Part shown: piece after piece, positions 35,061-43,218 of the stretch
Position numbering within the stretch: position 1 is the stretch's first letter
Layout: each line of letters opens with the position of its first letter
Source: Haloarcula limicola
GTDB lineage: Archaea > Halobacteriota > Halobacteria > Halobacteriales > Haloarculaceae
Length of the DNA stretch: 64,000 nucleotides
Direction of reading: 5' to 3'
NCBI RefSeq assembly: GCF_010119205.1
Contig: NZ_WRXM01000002.1
Location: forward strand, 612,982-676,981
Notes under the pieces: model-generated
Told to the model about the DNA's origin: nothing
Seen by the model: only the letters and a program-made list of their open reading frames with translations
Databases searched by the model: none
Program-made: the position numbers and the translations under genes

Positions 35061-36104
35061 TCAGTCGTGGAGTTCCGAGACGTCGAAGACCGGTTTGCAC
35101 GTCTCGCCCGCGACGAACGCCTCGAAGGCCTCGTCGGCTTCGAGCAGCGAGAAGCGATCGTCGAGGAACGTCTCGGCGTCGACGTCGCCCCGGTCGATGA
35201 GCCTGAGCGAGCGGTCGAAGTCGTCGTACATCGAGGCGTAGGAACACTGGAGGTCGATCTCCGAGCGGACCAGCGGGGAGTACGGCATCGTCGTCTCGCC
35301 CGTCTGCCCGATAAGCACGATCTGGCCGCCCTTGCGGACCTCGTCGACGGCCGAGGGAAGTCCAGACGGGTGACCGGTCGTGTCGAACACCACGTCGTAA
35401 CCCACGCCGTCGGTGAGAGCCTCGCGGCGCGCCGCCATGTCGTCCTCGGCGACGTTAACCGTCTCGAAGCCGAGTTCCTCCGCGAGCGGGAGGCGGTACT
35501 CGGCGTCCTGGCCGACGCCGGAGACGAGCACTCTGCCGCCCTGTGCGTCGGCGATCTGCGCCGTGAGGAGACCGATCGGCCCCGGCCCCTCCACGAGGAC
35601 GCGGTCGCCCGCCGAGACCCGCGAGTTCTCGATGACCGCGCGGGCGGCGATGCTCGTCGGTTCGACCATCGCGGCGTGCTGCTGTTCGACGCTGTCGGGG
35701 ACCGGATGCAGCGCCCGCTCGGGGACGGCGACGAACTGTTCGTAGGCCCCGTCGTGGTCGACGCCCGTGATGACCGCGTTCTGACAGACGTTCGACTCCC
35801 CGATCTCGCACTGGTAGCAGTCGCCACAGCCCCGGATCGGCCGCTCGACGACCCGGTCGCCCACGTCGAACTTCGTGACGGCGTCGCCGACCTCGACGAC
35901 GCGCCCGGAGTACTCGTGGCCGATGACCGTCGGGAGATTCATCCGCTCGAAGGCCGATTCGAACTCGTAGATACCCGCGTCGCTCCCGCAGAGACCGGCG
36001 TAGTCGACCTCGACGAGCGCCTCGTCGGCGGCCGGTTCCGGCCGGTCGCGGTCGACGAACTCCATAGCGCCGTGACTACGGTTAACTTTGGCTAGTCCAC
36101 GCAT
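35061..36104 (-). CDS. Zinc-dependent medium-chain alcohol/polyol dehydrogenase
   Basis: 347 residues. Catalytic zinc ligands are in YAGLCGSDAGIY (Cys, about 39) and VIGHEYSGRVV (His-Glu, about 60-61). The structural zinc loop has four cysteines in CGDCYQCEIGESNVC (about 93-107). The cofactor site is VLVEGPGPIGLLTAQIA (about 170-186). It resembles sorbitol/threonine/galactitol dehydrogenases, and in this setting it probably acts on a sugar or polyol. A TATA-like AACTATTACG (about 36130-36139) precedes it. The exact substrate is not visible. Confidence 0.9.
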   Translation of the reverse strand: MRGLAKVNRSHGAMEFVDRDRPEPAADEALVEVDYAGLCGSDAGIYEFESAFERMNLPTVIGHEYSGRVVEVGDAVTKFDVGDRVVERPIRGCGDCYQCEIGESNVCQNAVITGVDHDGAYEQFVAVPERALHPVPDSVEQQHAAMVEPTSIAARAVIENSRVSAGDRVLVEGPGPIGLLTAQIADAQGGRVLVSGVGQDAEYRLPLAEELGFETVNVAEDDMAARREALTDGVGYDVVFDTTGHPSGLPSAVDEVRKGGQIVLIGQTGETTMPYSPLVRSEIDLQCSYASMYDDFDRSLRLIDRGDVDAETFLDDRFSLLEADEAFEAFVAGETCKPVFDVSELHD

Positions 36105-36194
36105 ACGGTTTGGAAAATCGCTCGGGCGTAATAGTTCTATGGTTCCCGGCCTAGCAGTGGTCAGTGAGGGGGAGTTCGACGAGGGGAGTATCTC

Positions 36195-36455
36195 GAACAG
36201 CCAGAAAGCCCCCGGACGCTCGATTGCCGGGACTCGCTGTGCGCGCTCACTTCGTTCGCGTGCTTACGTCGTCCGGGCTAATCGAGCGTCCGGCCCCTTT
36301 CAGTCCCACCCCGTAGCTGGTCGGCCAGCCGATACGGGCGGGACTGAAAGGGGCCGCTCGTTCCGGGAAGACGGGCGACGTAAGGACCGCAGGCCGGAGG
36401 CCGAGGACCGCAGCGAGCCCCTCGACTGGAACGAGCGGGGGCTTTCTGGCTGTTC
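36195..36455. repeat. Variable-stem palindromic element, full two-unit form
   Basis: 261 bp bounded by a perfect 18 bp inverted repeat (GAACAGCCAGAAAGCCCC at 36195-36212; its complement at 36438-36455). The centre is a perfect 15 bp inverted repeat (GCCCCTTTCAGTCCC at 36293-36307 with 36340-36354). Between centre and each end is an arm with its own perfect stem: CGGACGCTCGATT (36213-36225) with 36280-36292, and CGCTCGTTCC (36355-36364) with 36428-36437. The arms' inner regions are alike when one is reversed (ACGTAAG, CGCAG or similar, CAGCGAG) although the stems differ. Two mirror-image units therefore make up the element. It fills much of the 504 bp spacer 36105-36608, where I see no gene. 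Confidence 0.9.
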
Positions 36456-36608
36456 TGGGTCCTCACGGTTCCGTCGGCGGTACACGAATCAGTGGCTGCT
36501 AGCGGGGCTTTCTAACCGTCCGTCGTCGAGCTCTCACTCTCCGTTCGAACTGAACCAACCGTTGCTAGGTCCACAAGGGTCAAATAGGCGCGTGCCGAGG
36601 TGTGGCGT

Positions 36609-37382
36609 ATGGTTTCCTACGAGCACACGCCAGTCACAGTCGCGGGCAAGCGGGCCGTCGTCGTCGGCGGGACCAGCGGCATCGGACAGGCCATCGCCCT
36701 CGGCTTCGCGGCGGAGGGCGCGGACGTCATCGCCACCAGCCGCAGCGAGGACGCCGTCGAGGAGACGGCCGCGGAGATCGAGGAGCACGGCGTCGACACC
36801 GCGCGGGTCACCTGCGACGTGACAGACGCCGAGACGCTCGACGAAGTGCGCGAGACCGCCGAGGACGCCTTCGGCGGCGTCGACGTCGTCGTCGCCTCGC
36901 AGGGGGCGATCTCCCGGGAGACGGTGCGGGACATCGGCGACGACGACTGGGACTTCGTCACGGACGTGGCCCTCGACGGCGTCCGCCGGGTCACGCAGGC
37001 GATGGCTCCGGCGATGGACGGGGGCGGCTCCATCGTCAACATCTCCTCGCTCGCCGCGCGCCTCGCCATGGCGAACCTCCCGGCGTACTCGGCCGCGAAG
37101 GGCGGCGTCGAGGCGTTCACGCGCGCGTCGGCGAAGGAACTCGCGCCCGAGATCCGCGTCAACGCCATCGCACCCGGGTTCGTCATCACGCCCCAGAACG
37201 CCGAGACGTACGCCGAGGGCACCGAGAAGCGGGAAAAGATCGATGACAGGACACCGCTCGGTCGGGTCGCGGACCGCGAGGAGATGGTCGGCGCGGCCGT
37301 CTACCTCGCTAGCGACGCGTCGTCGTTCGTCACCGGCGAAGTCCTCACCGTCGACGGCGGATTCGCCGACAGCGCCTTCTGA
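36609..37382 (+). CDS. Short-chain dehydrogenase/reductase of the sugar island
   Basis: 257 residues from ATG 36609; the in-frame GTG at 36600 is less likely. SDR motifs are VVVGGTSGIGQAIALGF (about 19-35), VVVASQGAISRET (in place of NNAG, so Ser-Gln-Gly), IVNISSLAARLA (catalytic Ser), AYSAAKGGVEAF (Tyr, Lys) and INAIAPGFV-like VNAIAPGFVIT. Oxidation of a sugar or lactol is plausible in context. It is the only plus-strand gene in this part of the island. A TATA-like TCAAATAGG (about 36580-36588) lies at leaderless distance. Confidence 0.9.
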   Translation: MVSYEHTPVTVAGKRAVVVGGTSGIGQAIALGFAAEGADVIATSRSEDAVEETAAEIEEHGVDTARVTCDVTDAETLDEVRETAEDAFGGVDVVVASQGAISRETVRDIGDDDWDFVTDVALDGVRRVTQAMAPAMDGGGSIVNISSLAARLAMANLPAYSAAKGGVEAFTRASAKELAPEIRVNAIAPGFVITPQNAETYAEGTEKREKIDDRTPLGRVADREEMVGAAVYLASDASSFVTGEVLTVDGGFADSAF

Positions 37383-37438
37383 GCGCCGGGAACCGGGAGA
37401 AACTACGCCGATCGAGAGGAGCCGAGACCCGAGGGCGA

Positions 37439-38608
37439 TTACAGCCGAAGCGCCTGTTCGTCGAAGGTGAGCCGCCGGTCGTGGAGCGTCTCGCCGGTCC
37501 TCGTATCGAAGACGTGGACGGCGTCCTGCGGGAGCCGCACCGTCACGGTACTCCCCTCCTCGACCTTGTGTGACCCCTCGGTGATGGCGACGAGGTCCTC
37601 GGTCCCCTCCGTCTCGCCCGGGAACTCCAGGTGGACGACGTTCTGGTTCCCCATCGGTTCGACGACGGTGGCCGTCATCTCGAACTCGTGGGCGGCGTCG
37701 TCACCCGTACCGTTGACGGCGACGCCGGAGCCGGAGACGATCTCGACGTCCTCCGGGCGGATGCCGAGGATGATGTCCGTCGCGTCGCCGACGGCCCGCT
37801 CGATGTCGTCGGCGAAGGGGTACTCGACATCGTCGGAGACGAACGACGACCGCTCGTGTCGGCCGGACATGAAGTTCATCGACGGCTCGCCGATGAACTC
37901 CGCGACGAACAGGTTGGCCGGTTCGTGGTACAGTTCCAGCGGCCGACCGACCTGCTGGAGTTTCCCGTCGTTCATCACGGCGATGCGGTCGGACATCGTC
38001 ATCGCCTCGGTCTGGTCGTGGGTGACGTAGACGGACGTCACGCCGAGTTGCTGCTGGAGCTGCTGGAGTTCGGTTCGCATCTCCGCGCGCAGTTTCGCGT
38101 CCAGGTTCGACAGTGGCTCGTCCATCAGGAACACTTCGGGGTCCCGGACGATTGCCCGACCCAGCGCGACGCGCTGTTGCTGACCGCCGGAGAGCTGGCC
38201 CGGTTTCCGGTCCAGCAGGTCCTCGATGCCCATCATCGACGCCGCCTCGGTGACGCGGCGGTCGATCTCGCTGTCGGACATGTCGGTCGACTCCTCCAGC
38301 CCGAAGGACATGTTCTCCCGGGCCGTGAGGTGGGGATAGAGCGCGTAGGACTGGAACACCATCGCGATGTCCCGGTCCTGGGTCTTCACGTCGTTCAGCG
38401 TCTCCGTCCCGAGGCGGATCTCGCCGTCGGTGATCGTCTCCAGTCCGGCGATCATCCGCAGCGTCGTCGATTTCCCGCAACCGGACGGCCCGACGAGGAC
38501 GAGGAACTCCCCGTCCTCGATGTCGATCGAGACGTCCTCGACGGCGACGATCTCGTCCTCGCCGTCGTCGAACACCTTGGTCACGTCGTCGAGTGTCAGG
38601 CGGGCCAT
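37439..38608 (-). CDS. Sugar ABC importer ATPase (UgpC/MsmK type) 1
   Basis: 389 residues. The nucleotide-binding domain shows VGPSGCGKSTTLRMIAG (Walker A, about 38-54), LSGGQQQRVALGRAIV (signature, about 139-154), VFLMDEPLSNLD (Walker B, about 160-171) and VTHDQTEAM (switch His). The C-terminal third is the MOI/TOBE regulatory domain of carbohydrate importers. Its ATG overlaps the stop of the next ATPase gene as ATGA. It is 3'-most in the five-gene ABC unit and very similar to its partner; such pairs are known in the Haloferax pentose importer. Confidence 0.93.
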   Translation of the reverse strand: MARLTLDDVTKVFDDGEDEIVAVEDVSIDIEDGEFLVLVGPSGCGKSTTLRMIAGLETITDGEIRLGTETLNDVKTQDRDIAMVFQSYALYPHLTARENMSFGLEESTDMSDSEIDRRVTEAASMMGIEDLLDRKPGQLSGGQQQRVALGRAIVRDPEVFLMDEPLSNLDAKLRAEMRTELQQLQQQLGVTSVYVTHDQTEAMTMSDRIAVMNDGKLQQVGRPLELYHEPANLFVAEFIGEPSMNFMSGRHERSSFVSDDVEYPFADDIERAVGDATDIILGIRPEDVEIVSGSGVAVNGTGDDAAHEFEMTATVVEPMGNQNVVHLEFPGETEGTEDLVAITEGSHKVEEGSTVTVRLPQDAVHVFDTRTGETLHDRRLTFDEQALRL

Positions 38609-39762
38609 CAGACGTTCGTCACCTCCGCTTCGGGTTCGACGCTACGATTGTGCAACGCGTCGCCGGTCCTCGCATCGAAGACGTGGACGTCGTTCGGGTC
38701 GATAGAGACCACGACGGTCTCCCCCGCTTCGAAGATGTTCGTACCGCTGGTGAGTGCGTGCAAGAGGTCTTCCTCGTCGGTGTCTTCCGGGTGGTTCAGG
38801 TGCAGGACGTTCTGGTCGCCGTGGGGTTCGACGACGGAGACGTTCATCAGGAACTCGTGACCGCCGAGGTCCGCGGGGTCGGTCCCCTCGGCGGACTCGA
38901 CTTCGAGGTCCTCCGGCCTGACGCCGAGGACGACGTCGTCGGTCCCCTGGACCGACTGGCGGATGTCGCCGTCGAAGGGGTACTCGACGTACGTCCCGAC
39001 GAACGTGCCGTCCTCGTTGCGTCCCTCGACGAAGTTCATCATCGGTTCGCCGATGAACCCGGCGACGAAGCGGTTGGCGGGCTCGTGGTACAGCTCCAGG
39101 GGCGGGCCGACCTGCTGGAGCTCCCCGTCGTTCATCACGGCGATGCGGTCGGACATCGTCATCGCCTCGGTCTGGTTGTGCGTGACGTACACCGTCGTCA
39201 CGTCGAATTCGTTCTGGAGCTGCTGGAGTTCGGTCCGCATGTCCGCGCGCAGTTTCGCGTCGAGATTCGACAGGGGCTCGTCCATCAGGAACACTTCGGG
39301 GTCCCGGACGATGGCCCGACCCAGCGCGACGCGCTGTTGCTGGCCGCCCGAGAGCTCGTCGGGTTTCCGGTCCAGCAGGTCGGAGATGCCGAGCGTCCCG
39401 GCGATCTGTTCGACGCGGTCGTTGCGCTCCGCCTTCGTGTATCCCTCCTCCTCTTCGAGCCCGAAGCGGATGTTCTGCCGGACGGTCATGTGGGGATACA
39501 GCGCGTAGTCCTGGAACACCATCGCGATGTCCCGGTTCTGCGGGACGCGGTAGTTCATGTGGTCGCCGGCGATGTAGATGTCGCCCTCCGTCGGCGTCTC
39601 CAGTCCGGCGAGACAGCGAAGCGTCGTGGACTTGCCACACCCCGAGGGGCCGACCAGCACGAGGAACTCGCTGTCGGCGATCTCCAGCGAGAGGTCGTCG
39701 ACCGCGACCGTCTCGCCGAACCGCTTGGTCATGTGCTCGATGGAGATTCGTCCCACGCTCAT
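38608..39762 (-). CDS. Sugar ABC importer ATPase (UgpC/MsmK type) 2
   Basis: 384 residues. Walker A is VGPSGCGKSTTLRCLAG (about 34-50), signature LSGGQQQRVALGRAIV, Walker B VFLMDEPLSNLD and switch VTHNQTEAM, where Asn replaces the usual Asp after His. A TOBE-type C-terminal domain follows. It is about as long as the neighbouring ATPase and shares most motifs word for word, so the two probably arose by duplication and may act as a heterodimer. It overlaps the permease gene by 4 bp at its start. Confidence 0.93.
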   Translation of the reverse strand: MSVGRISIEHMTKRFGETVAVDDLSLEIADSEFLVLVGPSGCGKSTTLRCLAGLETPTEGDIYIAGDHMNYRVPQNRDIAMVFQDYALYPHMTVRQNIRFGLEEEEGYTKAERNDRVEQIAGTLGISDLLDRKPDELSGGQQQRVALGRAIVRDPEVFLMDEPLSNLDAKLRADMRTELQQLQNEFDVTTVYVTHNQTEAMTMSDRIAVMNDGELQQVGPPLELYHEPANRFVAGFIGEPMMNFVEGRNEDGTFVGTYVEYPFDGDIRQSVQGTDDVVLGVRPEDLEVESAEGTDPADLGGHEFLMNVSVVEPHGDQNVLHLNHPEDTDEEDLLHALTSGTNIFEAGETVVVSIDPNDVHVFDARTGDALHNRSVEPEAEVTNV

Positions 39763-40691
39763 CCACCTCCCGTCCGCAGGCCCTTCGCAAATTGCTCCGC
39801 GAAGGCGACGTAGATGATGAGAGTCGGAATCGCCGCGAGGAACGCCGCGGACATGCGGATCCCGAAGTCGATACCGGACGTCGAAGCGCCGACCGCCGGC
39901 AGGATGAGCGTCACGGGCGCTTCCGGCGTGTCGGAACCGGTGACCAGCGTGAACGCGAAGAGGAACTCGTTGTAGATCTGCGTGAACTGATAGATGAAGA
40001 CGACGCCGAACATCGGCTTGGAGATGGGGAGAATGACGCGGCGGTAGATCTTCGAGATGGACGCGCCGTCGATCTTCGCGGCCTCGACGAGCGAGCTCGG
40101 GAGGCTCTGGTAGTACGACCGGAAGAGGATCGTACAGATGGGGATCCCGTACGCGATGTGCGTGATGATGAGCGGCACGAGGTTCGAGTGGTACGCCTCG
40201 AGGAACGGCAGCGCCGCGAACGTCGGCGCGAGCATCGACGCGAGCGGGAAGATGTTGTTCCAGAAGCGCGCCAGCGGCACCAGCACGGCCTGGTACGGCA
40301 GGAAGATACCGATGAGGAACAGCACCAACATCGCCATCTGGCCGCGCCAGCGGACCATCGTGAGGCCGTAGGCGGCCATGCTGCCAAAGAGGACGCTCCC
40401 GATCGTCGCCGGGATCGCCATGAACAGCGAGTTGAAGAACGCGCCCGAGAGTTGGTTCAGCGCGAACTGCATGTTGCCCCAGGTGAACCCGTCGGCGGAC
40501 GGGGGCGCGAGCGGGACCGACCGCGCGACGGCTTCGTTGGTCTTGAACGCGGTCATGATACCCGTCTCCAGCGGCGCGAGGAAGAAGCCGATGAAGATGA
40601 TGACCAGCACGTACTGGGCGATACGACCGAGGTTGACGTCCTCGACGAGCGATGCGACGTCGATGTTCGATCCCGAAGTGGATTGTGACAT
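39759..40691 (-). CDS. Sugar ABC importer permease (MalG type)
   Basis: 310 residues from the Met of MSQSTSGSNIDVASLVEDV (40691). Six membrane helices are seen. The EAA coupling loop that docks the ATPase is LVEAAKIDGASISKIYRRVILP (about 207-228, split here as EAAKIDGAS and its flank). It is the second permease of the importer; the partner starts just upstream with a 2 bp gap. Carbohydrate-type (CUT1) membership is judged from the EAA loop and neighbours. Confidence 0.92.
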   Translation of the reverse strand: MSQSTSGSNIDVASLVEDVNLGRIAQYVLVIIFIGFFLAPLETGIMTAFKTNEAVARSVPLAPPSADGFTWGNMQFALNQLSGAFFNSLFMAIPATIGSVLFGSMAAYGLTMVRWRGQMAMLVLFLIGIFLPYQAVLVPLARFWNNIFPLASMLAPTFAALPFLEAYHSNLVPLIITHIAYGIPICTILFRSYYQSLPSSLVEAAKIDGASISKIYRRVILPISKPMFGVVFIYQFTQIYNEFLFAFTLVTGSDTPEAPVTLILPAVGASTSGIDFGIRMSAAFLAAIPTLIIYVAFAEQFAKGLRTGGG

Positions 40692-40693
40692 TG

Positions 40694-41650
40694 TTAGAGG
40701 CTCCCCTGTCTGTACTGGTAGTAGAGGTACGGTGCGATGACTCCCAGCGCCAGTATCATCAGGTACGTGGCGATGGTCGCCGCGTACGCCCACTTGCCGA
40801 ACTTGAACGCTTCGCGGACCATCAGCGTCGCCAGGATGTCGGTCCCGTTCGGCGGTCGGTATCGGCCGGTGAGCGCGTACAGGAAGGTGAACGCCTTCAG
40901 GGCGAACACCATCAGGACCACGGCCGCGCTGACCGAGGACTCCTTCAGCTGCGGGACGATGATGCGCAGGTAGGTCTTGAACGTGCTCGCGCCGTCGACG
41001 CGAGCGGCCTCGAACTGATCGTCGGGGAGCGAGCGCAGGCCGGCCAGATAGACGACCATCGTATAACCGCTGAACTGCCAGATGAGCGCGAAGATTATCG
41101 CCCCGAGCGCGATGGCCGGGTTCCCGATCCAGTCGACCGGGCCGATTCCCAACGGCGTCAGGATGAGGTTCAACAGTCCGTTGTCGTAGTTGAACATCCA
41201 GAGCCACATCTGGGCCGTGACGACGAACGAGAGACTCATCGGCAGGAGGTAGATGGTCTGTACCTTGTCGTCGAACCGGATACCCTGATCGATGAGCACG
41301 GCGAGGATGAGTCCCAGGAAGAGGCAGATGGTCGTGAAAGTGACCAGCAATACGAGGTTGTTCTGGGTGGCCTGAACGAAGGCGTCGCTCCCGAATACCT
41401 GGGAGTACATCTCCAGGTCTAGGTTGCTCAGGCTGTAATCCGGCGGCGTCAGCCCGCGGGCGTCGGTGAGGGAGATGGCGACGTTGTATCCCATCCCGCC
41501 GTAGACGGCGATTCCCATGATGACGAACGGCAGTCCCCAGTACGGCGACGAACGGACGAAGTCGCTATTGAGGAAGTACCGTAACTTCGTCTCCCACTCG
41601 ACGTCCTCGGAGGACGTCTGCGTGGCATCGGCTGTTTCGTGCGTATCCAT
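40694..41650 (-). CDS. Sugar ABC importer permease (MalF type)
   Basis: 318 residues. A polar N-terminus (about 1-35) precedes about six membrane helices. The EAA loop is FEAARVDGASTFKTYLRIIVP (residues about 210-230). The stretch IYLLPMSLSFVVTAQMWLWMF (about 131-151) is a typical MalF helix. It lies 51 bp after the binding-protein gene and 2 bp before the second permease, in the order binding protein, permease, permease, ATPase, ATPase. That matches the order of the pentose importer known in Haloferax. Confidence 0.92.
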   Translation of the reverse strand: MDTHETADATQTSSEDVEWETKLRYFLNSDFVRSSPYWGLPFVIMGIAVYGGMGYNVAISLTDARGLTPPDYSLSNLDLEMYSQVFGSDAFVQATQNNLVLLVTFTTICLFLGLILAVLIDQGIRFDDKVQTIYLLPMSLSFVVTAQMWLWMFNYDNGLLNLILTPLGIGPVDWIGNPAIALGAIIFALIWQFSGYTMVVYLAGLRSLPDDQFEAARVDGASTFKTYLRIIVPQLKESSVSAAVVLMVFALKAFTFLYALTGRYRPPNGTDILATLMVREAFKFGKWAYAATIATYLMILALGVIAPYLYYQYRQGSL

Positions 41651-41701
41651 ATATGGACTGATTTCGCTCCTTCGTAATAAATCGTGCAGTTGTTCGGCGC
41701 G

Positions 41702-43069
41702 TTACTGTGAGACCGCGTCGAGCAGCGCGTCGGCCGCCGCGTCGGTGTCGTAGGGCCCCATCATGTTGTCGCTCATCGCCGTCTTGCACGCGCCCATCAC
41801 CTCGGGCGGGACGGCGAGCCCGTGGGCGATGGTCGGGGGATATCGCTCGGAGCTGGTGAGGTCCTCGTAGGTCATCCCGATGAAGTCGCCGAGTTCGCTC
41901 GGGTCGATGTCCGTCCGGAGCGGGACGGAGCCCTTCAGGTTGTTGAACGCGATCTGGGCCTTCTTCGTGCCGACGAACGTCTCCCAGGTGACGGTCTGGT
42001 CCGGCGTCGGGTTGTTCGCGGGCGCGACGATGGCGTCGATGTGGTAGCCGTAGACGCCCTCGGTGCCGGGGAACGGGACCCAGTCCCAGTGTTCCTTGTA
42101 GTTGAACGAGTCGTCCACCCGGAACTGACCAGCGAGCCAGTTACCCTGGTGCATACACGCCACTTCACCGTTGATCATCTTCCCGCCGACGTCGGTGAAA
42201 CTCACCGAGGACGCGTCGTTGGTGATGTAGTTCTGCTGGATCTCCTTGACGACCTCCAGCGAGTTGACGATCTTCTGCTTGTCGCCGTTGCCCTCGATGA
42301 AGTTCATGTAGGCGTCGACGCTGGACTGGCCCATCAGGACCTGCGCCCACAGCTGCAGGACGGTCCACGGGGCGACCATCGCCTGCCCCATCGGCGTGAC
42401 GTCCGTCTCCGAGTCGATGGTCTCGAGCGCGCTCATCAGCGCGTCGACGCTGTCGAGGCTCTCGGCGTCGATCCCGGCCTCCTCGAACACCGAGATGTTG
42501 TAGAAGAGGTTGTTCATCCGGTGAGAGCCCAGCGGGACCGCCGGCATCTTCCCGTTGAACGTACAGAGTTCGACCGCGCGACTCTGCATCACGTCCTTGT
42601 ATCCCGCCGCGTCCCAGACGTCCGATTCGAGGTTCATCAGGTGTCCCCGATACCGTTCGAGGTTGTTCCCCGGCCAGTTGGCGAAGGAACTCATCGGGTT
42701 GTTGTTCACCATCCGCCGCAGGATGGTCGCGTTCAGGTTGACGTTCGCGCTCGCCCCGACGGCCTGGAAGTTCGTCGGCACGTCCGGATGTTCTTCCTTG
42801 AACGCGTCGATGAGCGCGTTGACCGCGGCCTCACCATCCCCCCCGGCCCAGCCGTGGAGGACTTCGAGTGTGGCACCCGACTGCCCGCCGCTCGTGCCGC
42901 CGGTGCTGCCGCCGTCGCCGGAACCGCCGTCGCCGCCGTCGGAACCACCGTCGCCGCCGTCACCGCCGTCACCGCCACAGCCGGCGATCCCGGCCGCGGC
43001 CCCTGCGCTCAGCGCTGCGAGGTACTTTCTCCGATCCATGGTCCGGTCTGGTTTGTCACGTTTGACCAT
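41702..43069 (-). CDS. Sugar ABC importer binding lipoprotein
   Basis: 455 residues from ATG 43069 (a start at 43039 gives 445). A Tat-type lipoprotein signal, MDRRKYLAALSAGAAAGIAGC, ends at the lipid-modified Cys. A Gly/Ser/Asp-rich tether follows, then the binding domain (LEVLHGWAGGDGEAAVNALIDAF, a cluster B/SBP_bac_1 opening). Solute enters the importer encoded directly downstream. A TATA-like GATATAAAAC in plus view (43095-43104) sits 26-35 bp before ATG 43069, supporting the longer start. Pentose or a related sugar is likely from context. Confidence 0.92.
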   Translation of the reverse strand: MVKRDKPDRTMDRRKYLAALSAGAAAGIAGCGGDGGDGGDGGSDGGDGGSGDGGSTGGTSGGQSGATLEVLHGWAGGDGEAAVNALIDAFKEEHPDVPTNFQAVGASANVNLNATILRRMVNNNPMSSFANWPGNNLERYRGHLMNLESDVWDAAGYKDVMQSRAVELCTFNGKMPAVPLGSHRMNNLFYNISVFEEAGIDAESLDSVDALMSALETIDSETDVTPMGQAMVAPWTVLQLWAQVLMGQSSVDAYMNFIEGNGDKQKIVNSLEVVKEIQQNYITNDASSVSFTDVGGKMINGEVACMHQGNWLAGQFRVDDSFNYKEHWDWVPFPGTEGVYGYHIDAIVAPANNPTPDQTVTWETFVGTKKAQIAFNNLKGSVPLRTDIDPSELGDFIGMTYEDLTSSERYPPTIAHGLAVPPEVMGACKTAMSDNMMGPYDTDAAADALLDAVSQ

Positions 43070-43094
43070 ACAGGTATACGGGTTTGGCTGGTGG

Positions 43095-43104
43095 GATATA
43101 AAAC
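43095..43104 (-). promoter_or_regulatory. TATA box of the sugar importer operon
   Basis: TATATC with flanking AT bases (minus strand GTTTTATATC) lies 26-35 bp before the binding-protein ATG at 43069, the expected spacing for a leaderless haloarchaeal gene. A 9 bp inverted repeat at 43150-43174 lies about 45 bp further upstream. Confidence 0.55.
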
Positions 43105-43149
43105 TATCGCTCGTGGCGGTGAGCGGGCTACAGAAGGGCCGAGAGCGGA

Positions 43150-43174
43150 GTTCGAGCGACAATAGCGCTCGAAC
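43150..43174. promoter_or_regulatory. Inverted repeat between dehydratase and importer genes (operator or terminator)
   Basis: GTTCGAGCG (43150-43158) and CGCTCGAAC (43166-43174) are perfect 9 bp arms around ACAATAG. It lies 45 bp after the dehydratase stop and about 80 bp before the importer start. No T-run follows it, so an operator or processing hairpin is as likely as a terminator. Confidence 0.4.
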
Positions 43175-43218
43175 TGGTGCAACCGCCATCGGCGAGAGAC
43201 AGACGCGGCGGCGCTGGG

